NCBI RefSeq assembly: GCF_025602895.1
Contig: NW_026516548.1
Coordinates: 1-23,661 of the forward strand
Direction of reading: 5' to 3'
Origin: Polychytrium aggregatum
Lineage: Eukaryota; Chytridiomycota; Chytridiomycetes; Polychytriales
DNA length: 23,661 bases
This document shows, in pieces, positions 1-10,906 of this stretch; position 1 is the stretch's first letter, and each line of letters begins with the position of its first letter. Made by a program: the position numbers and the translations under genes. The notes under the pieces were generated by a model. The model was not told the DNA's origin and ran no database searches. It worked only from the letters and a program-made list of their open reading frames with translations.

Positions 1-102
1 CAAAAGCCCGCATCGTATGCGCCGTATCGCCAGCCTGTTGAGGCGTGTCCGGTGAGTCGCCTCGAGGACGGCTGTGCTGACGTTTCTGGACTGCACTTCC
101 AG

Positions 103-1223
103 GTACGACACGATCAAATCCGCCATGAGGACCGAGAAGAACCAGAAGCTGAGTCCCGGGCACCACATGCTTGCGTCTATGGCAGCTGGTGCGTCGGGCG
201 ATGGGTCCGGAGTGAATGCATGATCTGGCGCAAAGCCAGAGGGCTGTCCGCTGGGCGGTCGCATGATGGGCCATGGCCACCCAACCAATCGCGGCGGCGA
301 ACCTGTCGCATGGCTCACCGAATCGGCTCTTCATCTGCAACAACAGGCGGAATCACAGTGTTTTTTACCAACCCGTTCTGGCTGGCAAAGACTCGCATCT
401 GCGCCCAGAAAGCCAGCGATCCAGGCGCATACAAGGGACTCTGGGGGTAACTCGACATGTCTACCCCGATGGCCGAGGTGCTTGTGCGGGCGATGGATGT
501 TGCTCAGGGCGACACTGACCGACCTGTCATTGGTCCTGATCTCGCCACAGACTGCCTGTCCCGGACATATCGACAAGAAGGAATCCGGGGGCCTGTATCG
601 AGGCGTCGTCCCTGCTTTGATAGGCACATCGCATGGCGCTGTGCAGTTCACTGTGTACGAAGAGCTCAAAAAGGTCCGGGCAGAGCTGGTTCACGGCGAC
701 AGCTCCGACAAACTGGGAACGCTGGAGTACCTGGCGATGGCAGCGCTATCCAAAATCATGGCGACGTCGATTACATACCCGTATCAAGTCGTCAAGGCTC
801 GGATCCAGGTATGGCGCTGACTGACTCTGGAATGTCGCAGTCGCGATCGCATCGGTCTCAGCCCTGACACTGGGGAACGCATCCCACCTTCCTGCCGCCA
901 GAACCAGCGCAGCGAGAATCCAGCCACCTCCCGGAGCGTGCTCGGAACGGTAGGGGTCATTTGGAGGTAAGCCTGCGTGCTCGTGTCAGCCGTCCTCGGC
1001 CCGCCCTGTGCCATCGGAATCTACATCCAGCGTTTGCACTGCACATTGACTGCGACCACGCTGCATACTGACTGCGTTGACTTGTGCACTGGCCTTGCAG
1101 GAACGAAGGCCTGCGTGGGTTCTACCGCGGGCTGGAGACGGGTCTTTTGCGGGTGCTTCCTGGCACATGCATCACATTGTTGTGTACGAAACGCTCAGCA
1201 AGGCATTCGCCAATACCAAATGA
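103..1223 (+). CDS. FLX1: Mitochondrial FAD/folate carrier, SLC25A32/Flx1 type (5' part missing)
   Basis: Inner-membrane carrier of the SLC25 family; the Flx1/SLC25A32 branch moves FAD or folate into mitochondria. Exons read: 103-188, 347-446, 551-808, 902-966 and 1101-1223 (stop TGA). Visible motifs are TNPFWLAKTRI, which is the second-repeat PX[DE]XX[KR] region in the form typical of this branch, then GTSHGAVQFTVYEELKK, ALSKIMATSITYPYQVVKAR, and the last-helix start GFYRGLETGLLRVLPGT. Splice phases join cleanly at 188/347 (Gly), 808/902 and 966/1101 (Arg). Three single-base shifts are needed: one G too many in the run at 443-447, one G too many at 587-591, and one T too few near 1177. The first third of the protein, including the first carrier repeat, lies left of the window. 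Bases 1-102 could not be assigned to a convincing exon; an acceptor AG ends at 102. The family is clear; FAD versus folate as substrate is not decided by sequence alone. Confidence 0.85.
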
Positions 1224-1873
1224 GCCATCTGCAGGATATGCCATCAGTGCAGTGCATAACAGTTTCTCGTCACTTGGCCATATCCATCGGGTCTTTGGTG
1301 CCATCGTCGGCCGGTCTTGGCGCTTGATCTGGTCCATCTGTTGCCGTGCGTCTCGCTGTGTCTCGCTGGATGGGTCGGGCGAGCGGCCTCAATCCGCTCT
1401 GTGGGGGCAAGTTTGCTGGGCCAGGGGTGCGCCCGCCTGACTGGCACGGACCCGACCACGCACCACTCGGGACCAGCGCCGCGCGCGTGCCTGGCTGCTG
1501 GTGCAACGGTCGCACCTGTGGCGACGCGGACCAGCCTAAATCGCTGGGTGTCATGTGTAACGTCCGCCGCCAGACACAGCAGAGGCACTCAAGAGCCGAA
1601 TCTGGGCGGAAGCCGCAGCAGGACTGGCGACGGCGCTGGCGACGGCACTGGCGAGACGATCGGCTGAGGAAGTGCGTTCGCGACGAGAGGCCAGCGTTCG
1701 CGACGAGGAAGAGCGATTGCAGCACCAGCAGCAGCTCTTTCCACGATGGCGGTAATGCCGTGCACTTCGCCTTCGGTCTCCAGCGCCGTCGCCCCCAATC
1801 GGCGCAAAGGGCACAACCAGCCCGCAACTCTCCGTGGTTACACAGCATGCAACGGCGCCCGGAACAGGCAATA

Positions 1874-1938
1874 CCAACAACAAGCCACACCAACATCGAC
1901 AACAACATCAACAATAACATCAACAACATCAACAACAC
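1874..1938. repeat. CAA/CAT trinucleotide-type repeat
   Basis: Imperfect array of CAACAACAT-like units, about 65 bases. It lies upstream of the TATA box of the next gene and is not in a recognised coding frame. Confidence 0.8.
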
Positions 1939-2100
1939 CGCCGCACGCTGTGCCAGTCCTTGTCGCCGCGGTTGTATCCGCAATCTCGGCCTCTTGTCGC
2001 TCTTGTTTCTCCTGCCTTGTATGTCGCGGCGGCTGGGCCGGCTTCTGCGGGGCTTTCACTCGCCTCAAAGGCCCATCTGCCTCCATGCGGCGGTGCTTCC

Positions 2101-2107
2101 TATAAAT
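2101..2107 (+). promoter_or_regulatory. TATA box of the first BRI3-like gene
   Basis: TATAAAT lies 102 bases before the ATG at 2203, following a pyrimidine-rich stretch. Spacing suits a short 5' leader starting near 2130. The nearly identical word CTATAAATT recurs at 2813. Confidence 0.6.
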
Positions 2108-2202
2108 TTCGAGGTTTGCATCGAGTCCCCCCTCGACACCATCGCACCCGATCTCGCCCTGGTCTCCTGGTCTCCTGCTGCTCCACATCGACGCCCAACG
2201 CC

Positions 2203-2580
2203 ATGTCTGCCAACCAGAACAACGCCTACCCTCCTGCCACCTCTGCTCCCCAGGGCTATCCCCAGCAGGGCTACGCTCCTCAGCCTCCCCAGCCAGGCTA
2301 TGCTCCCCAGCCAGGCTACGCTCCTCAGCCAGGCTACGCTCCCCAGCCTCCTCAGCAGGGCTATGCTCCCCAGCAGGGCTACGTCCAGCAGGGTTATGCT
2401 CCCCAGACTGTTGTCTACGGCAACCCCCAGATGTGCCCTCCCCACAGCTTCGTCAAGACCGGCAACTGGACCCTGTCCGACATTGTGCTCTGCATCTTCT
2501 GCTGCCCCTTCAACTTCTGCTGCTGCCCTCCCGGCCAGAGCGAAGAGCAGTGCACCAAGTGCGGCATCAAGCAGCAGTAA
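2203..2580 (+). CDS. Small BRI3-like cysteine-rich membrane protein with GYAPQ repeats (paralogue 1)
   Basis: Intronless, 125 residues, ATG at 2203 in good context (GCCATGT). Residues 1 to about 75 are Pro/Gln/Tyr/Gly-rich, built of GYAPQ and QQGYAPQP units with no charged residues. The C-terminal 50 residues carry CPPHSF, a Trp, the hydrophobic cysteine-rich stretch DIVLCIFCCPFNFCCC, a polar loop PPGQSEEQ and a closing CTKCG. This order (C-x2-[CH], hydrophobic hairpin with Cys clusters, CxxCG end) is that of the BRI3/LITAF-like group, which sits in endosomal or lysosomal membranes; there the paired Cys/His residues can bind metal and the cluster can be palmitoylated. The same arrangement recurs in the next gene, so this is a tandem duplication. 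A plant/fungal CYSTM protein is the alternative, but CYSTM proteins lack the terminal CxxC. Function unknown. Confidence 0.85.
   Translation: MSANQNNAYPPATSAPQGYPQQGYAPQPPQPGYAPQPGYAPQPGYAPQPPQQGYAPQQGYVQQGYAPQTVVYGNPQMCPPHSFVKTGNWTLSDIVLCIFCCPFNFCCCPPGQSEEQCTKCGIKQQ
2251..2406 (+). repeat. In-frame GYAPQ-coding repeat
   Basis: About nine degenerate units of 15 to 24 bases coding GYAPQ-type pentapeptides inside the gene at 2203. Units vary at third positions (GGCTAC, GGCTAT, GGTTAT), so the array has been under protein-level constraint and is not a fresh expansion. Confidence 0.85.
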
Positions 2581-3868
2581 GCGGACAGCAAGCAGCAGCG
2601 AAGCACCGTGCGATCACCTTGCCCCTTATCCGAACGCGGCCTCGCCGTCGTCGCCCGCATTTGCCAAGCCCACCCCGCCCTGTGTACACCGCGCTTCTGT
2701 CTCGTGTCGGTCTTGCCCGCCATAATATGATCTCGAGGGTCCATGGAATCCCAAGCTCCTGTATCCATCCGTCTCCCATCCTCGCTCTGTCTGCACTTGT
2801 ACATCCTCTGTGCTATAAATTCTTTCTCTTGGTTCAACTCTTTGCTTTCTCACGATCTGGTGTTTGCTCTGGCTCTATGTCGTCATGTCTCCTGACCGGC
2901 AGCTGTCGGACAGCAAGTTCCCCACCCTGCCAAAGTTTACGAAATATATCTGTTCGCCTAATGAAATGCCCGTGCATATGTGTGTGCTTTCAGCTGGCTC
3001 GTCTGTGCGAATGTGAATGTGCTCCGCGTCAAAGGTCGGCGACATCTCTCGATTCAGCCCAGCCGCACGGGCAATGTGGCCGCTCCACTTGCTTTCGTCT
3101 GCGCTATAGATGCTGCAATTGTTGTAACATCGCAACGACAGCAGAGGCAGTGTCTCCGAATGCCCCCAATCGGCCGGGATGTCTGTCAATCAGATTGTGA
3201 TTCGGCGATGCGGTGCCCGCCCTCCAATCCGAAGACCAATCCGACCCCCTCCCTCGCTTGACAGTGCGCTGGCCCGGTGCGGGAGAGGTCTGCCCGAGCC
3301 GGCAGCAGCCAATCGCTCATGATTGCATGATTGCTTCAGCCGCCACGGCCATGACAAGAACAGTCAACCGCCAGGTAATGCAAGCTCACAGGAATGAGCG
3401 GGGGAACAGACAGGACCGCCGCTCTCTCCCCTCTCGAGAAGCAAGGGCTCTCCTCTTTGCCAGTATGTTCATGAGGGACGCTGCCTCCCTCCACAGCTTT
3501 GGCCGTGGCGGTCGCTCGGAGGGCTCAGTATTTCGCCAGTCCCCCCCTTCGTTTCGGGCATTTTGTTCGCTCTCTCATATTTTCCGTTGCTTCTTGGTCG
3601 TCGTCTCAGCCCAGCGCTGTCCGATTTCCGTTCACACCATCGCTCCAACAGCTATACTTCCCTTGTGGCTCTGTTTTCATCCTGTGCTTGTACTTGCCTG
3701 TTCATCCCGAACTCTGCTCACTCCCCTCAAATAAGGACGAAAACCAGCGCTTACCAGGTCCCAGACACGCGACAGCCTCACCAAATCATTCGCGGTCCTG
3801 TTCAGTCGCGAATTCTCCATTAATCCTCTGGGAACCTCGCCAGGCAACCTCAAAAGCGTCATTCAGAT
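2581..3868. other. Intergenic region between the two BRI3-like genes
   Basis: No conserved coding frame was seen. It holds the 3' end of paralogue 1, a second TATA-like box at 2814-2820, a 43-codon ATG frame at 2885-3016 of unknown meaning, a CCAAT-like word in CAGCCAATCGC at about 3307, and CT-rich stretches from 3540 to 3730 ahead of paralogue 2. Confidence 0.5.
2814..2820 (+). promoter_or_regulatory. Second TATA-like box
   Basis: TATAAAT in the same local word (CTATAAATT) as the box at 2101. The next BRI3-like ATG is 1049 bases further on, so it would need a long leader or a leader intron. An AG acceptor-like CATTCAG lies two bases before that ATG. It could also be chance. Confidence 0.3.
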
Positions 3869-4333
3869 ATGCAGCAGTCCTCCTCTTCTTACGGGCAGCA
3901 GCCCATGATGATGCAACAACCCGCGATGTCGCCCACGGCACCGCAGACCCCGATGATGCAGTCGTCTGCATCCATCTATGGTCAACAGCCCATGATGGCC
4001 CAGCAGCCGCAGCAGCAGCAACCGATGATGGTTCAGCCGCAACAACCTATGATGATGCAGCAACAGCCCATGATGATGCAGCAGCAGCCGATGCCGGTTT
4101 ACTACCCACAGCAGCCGCAGCCGCCGCCACCACCGCAAGGCTACGGCGGCCATCCGGGTGCCGTTCACCCTGAATACCAGGGATGTCCGCCCCACGACTT
4201 TGTCGCCACGGGACGATGGACCTGCACCGACATCATGCTTTGTATCTGCTGCTGCCCTTTCAACTTTTGCTGCTGTCCTCCGGGCAAGAGCGAGAGGATG
4301 TGCACCAAATGCGAGATCAAAAAGTACACATGA
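3869..4333 (+). CDS. BRI3-like cysteine-rich membrane protein with Met/Gln-rich N-terminus (paralogue 2)
   Basis: Intronless, 154 residues, ATG at 3869. Residues 1 to about 100 are Gln/Met/Pro-rich, with repeated QQPMMM and MMMQQQP units and a proline run PPPPPQGYGG. The C-terminal 50 residues align without gaps to paralogue 1: CPPHDFVATGRW, TDIMLCICCCPFNFCCC, PPGKSERM, CTKC. Paralogue 1 ends CTKCGIK; here Glu replaces the Gly. The low-complexity halves differ in composition while the membrane/cysteine core is conserved, so the core is the functional part. The fold class is as for paralogue 1 (BRI3/LITAF-like, probable endomembrane tail with Cys clusters suited to palmitoylation or metal binding). 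Met triplets spaced by Gln recall copper-binding Mets motifs, but no copper-handling neighbour is present. Function unknown. Confidence 0.85.
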   Translation: MQQSSSSYGQQPMMMQQPAMSPTAPQTPMMQSSASIYGQQPMMAQQPQQQQPMMVQPQQPMMMQQQPMMMQQQPMPVYYPQQPQPPPPPQGYGGHPGAVHPEYQGCPPHDFVATGRWTCTDIMLCICCCPFNFCCCPPGKSERMCTKCEIKKYT

Positions 4334-4436
4334 ATCTGCTGGCGCAGGCGCTGCCGTCCTGCCTTGGATTGTTACTCTCGCTGCCCCGTCTTTACTGCCC
4401 CTTGCCCTTGCATTCGCTATCAGTCCTGCACTTGTT

Positions 4437-4461
4437 ATTCTTTCTCTTTCTTTCTTTCTCT
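4437..4461. repeat. TTTC microsatellite
   Basis: Imperfect (CTTT)n run in the 3' untranslated region of paralogue 2. Confidence 0.7.
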
Positions 4462-4653
4462 ATTACTCCATTGACAACGCGACCCATTCTGCTTTCTGTC
4501 CGTCGACTCTGTCGAGTCCGGTGTCAATGTACCTACCCATTCACAATTGTCCCCTTCAGTCGCTTGGTTGTGTTGTGTTTTCGTTGGGCATCCCCGCCAC
4601 ACGACTACTTTCGTCCCTCCGTCACAGCCAGCCATCCGTATGGAAACAGTAGC

Positions 4654-4659
4654 AATAAA
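4654..4659 (+). terminator. Poly(A) signal of BRI3-like paralogue 2
   Basis: Canonical AATAAA 321 bases after the stop codon; the only canonical + strand copy noticed near this gene. Confidence 0.55.
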
Positions 4660-4723
4660 GTATGGATACTGCGATACACGCAAGTACGGAATGGGGGGGG
4701 GATAAGCCGTGGGAAACGGCAGC

Positions 4724-4729
4724 TTTATT
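4724..4729 (-). terminator. Poly(A) signal, probably of the Rab gene
   Basis: TTTATT on +, so AATAAA on the minus strand, about 500 bases after the Rab stop at 5226. Confidence 0.45.
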
Positions 4730-5225
4730 CTTCTTCGAGAACAGTGTCGTTGTTCCGAAACGCAAACAACCAACACGGAGTCTAGTGTAGGTTACTGGTG
4801 GATATGCCAGAGGACAGGAGAACATGGAAGCGGGGAATTCGGTGCGCGGTAAGAAAACAAAAGGTTGAAAGAGTGTTGGCGAAGGAGGAAGGGAGAAGTA
4901 GACGGGAAGGAGCCAAGTGGCAGCGCAGTCAGTGTGGAGCAGGGAGAAGGGACGAGCAATCCGCAAGGAGTGTGGTGACGCTGAGCCGCTGCGAGTGGGA
5001 AGAGTATGGCTCAAGACAAGTGCGTCGTCTCTGAGATCGCCCCGCGAACTCTGGGTCGCTTGCATCACAGCCCGACATCTTCTCGACGACTGACGAGCAG
5101 ATGGCGTCCTTCCCACGAGCAAAAAGACTCGGTCGGCCACTAGCTCCAAACCCTTCCTCCCTCGCCACAAATCTAAAAGCTCGACTTGTTCGTCCAAGAT
5201 CCGGTCCCCCGGGGTGCGCGGTCGC

Positions 5226-6879
<1,654 letters not shown>

Positions 6880-7363
6880 CTTGGACTCGGCGGAGGGGAG
6901 ACGATGATGTCGGGAGACAGATACGGCTGGGCGAGTGGTGCTTGGCCCCCGGATGCGTTAGAGGGGCGAGAGAGAGAGCGGGACAGAACGAAACCAGGAA
7001 GAGGGAGGGAGCAAAGGCCGGAGCCCGATCTCGGCGGCTCTGAGGCGTCCATGAAACGCGTCGGTGGCGGAGGGTCGCACAGGCGCGAGGGCGGCTGCCG
7101 AAACGGGGCGAGGGCGCCCAGCCACAGTGCGGCTGTGTCGGCGGTCGCGTGCACGGCGCCGTGGCTGGCCATGGCGGATCGGCGCGGATGCCCACAGTGT
7201 GGCCTGTGCCACGCGGGGTGCTCCTGCGATTGGCCCACCACGGGGCCGGGTCGCGTGATCGATCGGAAAATGGCTGTGTCTGGCGATCAGAAGGGCAGCA
7301 GTGATTCAGGAGGAGGGGGGAAGGAAGGCGCATCAGGGGAGGGTGTTCGGACCCCGCGTTCGC
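6880..7363. promoter_or_regulatory. Shared upstream region of Rab and stomatin genes
   Basis: 484 bases between the divergent start codons, GC-rich and without a TATA box. An inverted CCAAT (ATTGG, 7229-7233) lies about 130 bases before the stomatin ATG. A purine-rich stretch lies at 6958-7015 and another at 7300-7345. Promoters of both genes must lie here, but no start site can be fixed. Confidence 0.5.
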
Positions 7364-10299
7364 ATGAAAAACAGCTTGCCCGCACTTCCAGGCCAGACCT
7401 CATCCACGCCCAGTCTCAGGCCCGTCATGGAAAACGCCATCCAGATCGACAACTCGTACGGGCATTCGGCCGGCGCCTCGACCCAACAACAGCCCGACCT
7501 CTCCAGAGGCATGGTCGCCGAGACGCCCAACCTGATCCCGTCGTTCGCGGGCACGATCGAGCTGAACCCCGTCGAGCACGAGTGCTACGAGTTCATGCTG
7601 GTGTGTCTGGGGTCCCTCATCGGGATCCTCGGAAGTGTTCCGTGCTGCATCTGCTGCCCAAAGTAGGTCGTCGCTGCGCCGAAGCGAATTGCGTATGAGC
7701 GTGTCGAGACGGAGGGGGGGTGGTGCATGGCGTGAGAACCGAACGGGGGGGCTGCACTCATGCCACGGCGAAGGAGGGAGAGGAACGTGGGGCAAGAATG
7801 TCTTTGCGCAGCCGCAAATCTTGAATGGTGAGCATCAAACGATTGACCCATTTCCATTTTCCATTTTCCCACACCTTTCCGATCTCACCCTCGCCTCCAC
7901 GTATTTCCTCGATGGCCGCGCCGTGCCTCCAGCCCATTCAAGACCATTTCACAGGGCCAGGTCGGGCTGATATCCAAGTTTGGCAAGTTTCTACCGCTCG
8001 GTGGACCCGGGGCTCTACCGCCTCAATCTGTGCACCGAGACGATTCGGTCGGTCGATATCAAGATCCAGATCCAAGACATTCCGCGCCAGATCGTGATGA
8101 CCAAGGACAACGTTGGTTCGTCTTGACGGCTGCCTGAGGAGCGGGCCGGATGAAGAGGAGAGGGAGGGGGTCTGGCGAGCGCGCCGAGTGCTGACGATGG
8201 CTCGCATCCTGAACCAGGGCTGCAAATCGACTCGGTCCTGTACTGGCACATCGTCGACCCGTAAGTCAAATCTGGATGCAAGCGTAGCGTCATCGATATG
8301 CGCATGTGGGGCTCGCGCGTATGGCGGAGGGGCAGCGCCTGGCTATATGCAGTCACTGGTGGTGCGCTCATGATGTGTCGACTTGGTCTAATGCCGGCCG
8401 CGCTCTGGCGCCCATTTCGCATCGGGGCGTCCCTGCGACTTTACTGCGACTTCGCTTTGACGATGCGACCCAGTTACTGCGCTGCGTTCATGGTAGGTTC
8501 GGCGCTTGGTGAAAAATTGAGGGGCGCTCAGCCGACTGCGACGGTGGATGCGGCTCTATGCCATCAAAAACTGACGGCGTGGGGGTGTATGTGCGAACTC
8601 CTTCAGGTCAGTAACGTCCAGCGTGCGCTTATTGAGCGCACCCAGACGACCCTACGACACATCATCGGCACTCGCTCGCTGCAGGACTGCATCGAGCATC
8701 GCGACACCATCTCGCACGAGATCCAGCAGATCATATCGGAGCCGGCCCAGTCGTGGGGAGTCAAGATCGAGAGCATTCTGATCAAGGACTTGCAGTTCAG
8801 CGCCGACCTGTTGGAGAGCTTGAGCGCAGCGGCCAAGCAGAAGAGAATCGGTATGGGGGCGGCGATGGTGTGCTGGCGGGATTGGTAGTGGCGCTTGATC
8901 CTGAATGGAATGATATGCAGAGAGAGAGAGAGAGGGGGGGGAGTGCAGTCGTGGACGAGAGGGATTCACGGCGATTCGCGGCGATTCAAGCGGTCCACTT
9001 CTGCGACTGGCTCTGTTTTGTCATGCTGTTATCTGACTCGGACGAATCGCACCACTATCACAGGCGAGTCGAAGGTGATTGCTGCCAGGGCCGAAGGTAA
9101 CGACGGATGTGGTTCCCCTTTCGCATAAGGATGGCCGAGGTGCAGGGGATATGTTTTGGTGGCAGACTAACCCAGTGGGGGGGGGAATCGCTGGCTTTGA
9201 ACTCGGGCAGTCGAGTCGGCTCGGCTGATGCGAGAAGGTAAGCAATCCACGCATGCAAGCATATGCAAAGACATGCGACTGCCGCTCGACACATGCGACA
9301 AGCACGCGGCGGATATGCGATAGCGGATAGACCCTCGATTGGCTCGGCCGGGCGGGAACAGGGCCGCTCATGGCTCCGTGCCACAGCCTGGCTCTTGGGA
9401 AGGCTTCGTGCTTGTCCTGGCATGGCTTTTTGACCATGAGCTTGGCCATGGGCTTGAACATGTGCTGACATACCTTGGAGGTCGAGAGGCGCCGAATGTG
9501 GTGGTCTCGCTGCCAACGGCATGCGACCCTTGACTCACATCCGGCCACCCCTCGCCGCACCACTCGACAGCAATCCGACATCCTCAACACCCCCGCCGGC
9601 CAATGCCAGATCCGGCATCTGGAGACGCTGTGTGCGATGGCAAAAGCATCCAACACAAAGGTAGGCGATTGACCATGGGCGTGGCCAACCTTAGCTGCTC
9701 GCTGGTGGCAGAGAGGCAGACTGACGGATTGGCGGACTGCTGGGCATGCGAGGGAGATGCCACGTTTACGACCCATGGCATTGTATGGACCTCAAAGGCC
9801 AACAGGACGAAGGACGACGACGAGGACATAAGGGCAAAGGAGAGTTGTCCCTCGGACGGTGCGGCGAGTCGGAAGACTCTGTCCTTTGGATGGGAACAGA
9901 CACAGCATCCAGGCAGGACCGCTGGCAGGATCGCTGGCAGGACCGCTGGCAGGACTGATGAACAGGCCACCGTCGCTCGCACGATGTGGCTCTCGACGGA
10001 CGGTGTGGCACTTGCGGGATGATGTGGCACCCGCGGGATGTGGCCATCGCATCTGCCTCACAAGAGCGACACCAGTCCCGACGGCTGCATACCCGCAACA
10101 CCCCCGATCCCGCACACTAACGGCGCCCGCCTTCTCTCTTTCCGGCGCGTGGACGGGTGTGATCCCCATGCAGGTGGTGTTCATGCCCCCGGGAGGACTC
10201 GGAGATGGCCTGAGGGCTGCGCTGAAGCCCGGAATGGACCCGAAGCGAGGCGGCAAGGGCGGGATCACCGAGCTTGCCATCATGGAAAACATCAACTGA
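7364..10299 (+). CDS. Stomatin-like SPFH/Band 7 membrane protein
   Basis: Exons: 7364-7662, 7933-8115, 8218-8260, 8474-8492, 8607-8850, 9064-9096, 9211-9237, 9571-9660, 10174-10299; stop TGA. About 353 residues. Residues 1-75 are polar; a hydrophobic segment FMLVCLGSLIGILGSVPCCI is followed by a CCP cluster suited to palmitoylation and membrane hairpin insertion. Then comes the SPFH domain: NPFKTISQGQVGLISKFGKF, VDPGLYRLNLCTETIRSVD, IDSVLYWHIVDP, ALIERTQTTLRHIIG, IESILIKDLQFS, AAAKQKRIGESKVIAARAE, then the oligomerising C-terminal part LNTPAGQCQIRHLETL and VVFMPPGG. Family members scaffold cholesterol-rich microdomains and gate channels. Two one-base insertions are inferred (T run 7988-7990; AA at 9572-9573); without them the length is a multiple of three. 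The ATG at 7427 has a stronger context and could be the true start. Confidence 0.88.
8919..8941. repeat. (AG)n / poly-G microsatellite in a stomatin intron
   Basis: AG dinucleotide run followed by eight G, inside intron 8851-9063. A further G10 run lies at 9177-9186 in the next intron. Confidence 0.8.
9912..9959. repeat. 12-base tandem repeat, four units
   Basis: GGCAGGACCGCT repeated four times (9912, 9924, 9936, 9948), unit 2 with one change and unit 4 degenerate. It lies in the last and largest stomatin intron (9661-10173). Confidence 0.85.
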
Positions 10300-10867
10300 T
10301 GGGCAAAGGAAGAGGAGGGCTGTGGATGGGTGGATGCAACAGGGGGGGGGTAGCTGAGCCCCACCAAGCAGCTGGGTTTCCCAGCGAGGAGGATGCAATT
10401 TCAAGGCCGACAAAGGAAGACGAAAGAGCAGAAAGGTGTCAGCGGCCGGTGCAATTGGTGCAACCCGGGCCAAAGCCAACGAAAGAAAAAAATGGATCGG
10501 TAGACACACGGGCCTCATGACAGCACCTCCTTGCAACGGTGGCGAAGGACGGGGACGAGGACGAGGAGCAAGTGGAGGAGGAGGAAATTGTGGTGGATGG
10601 ATCCTTTCATTTTCCTGGTGCCGCACAGGACCACGCCGGAAAGAAGCAACGGGTGCTGTTTGGAGTCCAGTCAGCGCTCTTTTCGCTCGCGGCCTTGGCT
10701 GGGGCGCAAACAGGCGGCGCCGCTGAGCTGCAGGCATGCCAGCTCGGGCGTTGCCCGCGTGGCCAGGGTCGGCTGCACGGAGCTGTGGGGCTGCGCGAGC
10801 GCCGGGACGGGCTGGCGGGGGGCTGGGAGGCAGCCGGGACGAGGGGGCAGGGCCGATGGATGGGGGC

Positions 10868-10906
10868 GGTCGATACCAGATGTGGAGGTGGTCGATACCA
10901 GATGTG
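10868..10906. repeat. 21-base tandem duplication
   Basis: GGTCGATACCAGATGTGG occurs at 10868 and again at 10889, a 21-base period. Confidence 0.85.

Larger units (their letters stand above)
1224..2202. other. Intergenic region upstream of the first BRI3-like gene
   Basis: No conserved protein was recognised on either strand. Long stop-free frames cross this stretch, but their translations are Arg/Pro/Ser/Thr-rich with no domain. It holds a CAA/CAT repeat (1874-1938), a pyrimidine-rich stretch from about 1955 to 2065, and a TATA box at 2101. It probably combines the 3' end of the carrier transcript with the promoter of the gene at 2203. Confidence 0.5.
4334..5225. other. Convergent intergenic region (3' ends of BRI3-like 2 and the Rab gene)
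   Basis: Holds the 3' untranslated regions of two convergent genes. A TTTC microsatellite lies at 4437-4461, AATAAA on + at 4654 and AATAAA on - at 4729-4724, so the two transcripts would end about 65 bases apart or overlap slightly. A run of nine G sits near 4693. No protein-coding frame was recognised. Confidence 0.6.

Noticed and set aside
1..102. A 5' exon of the carrier in bases 1-51 with the GTGAGT donor at 52
   Set aside because: The donor and the acceptor at 102 look good, but no frame of bases 1-51 gives the expected carrier sequence ahead of YDTIK, so it was left open.
443..1178. Programmed ribosomal frameshifting in the carrier gene
   Set aside because: Shifts occur in both directions, at unrelated runs and in every gene, with no shared slippery site or downstream structure.
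2875..3189. A 104-codon minus-strand frame between the BRI3-like genes
   Set aside because: Less biased in composition than most chance frames, but no domain, no poly(A) signal and no promoter element was seen; left unannotated.
2203..4333. Reading the two small genes as CYSTM stress proteins
   Set aside because: The GYPQQGY-like head and Cys cluster resemble CYSTM, but the flanking CPPH and terminal CTKC pair fit BRI3/LITAF-like proteins better.
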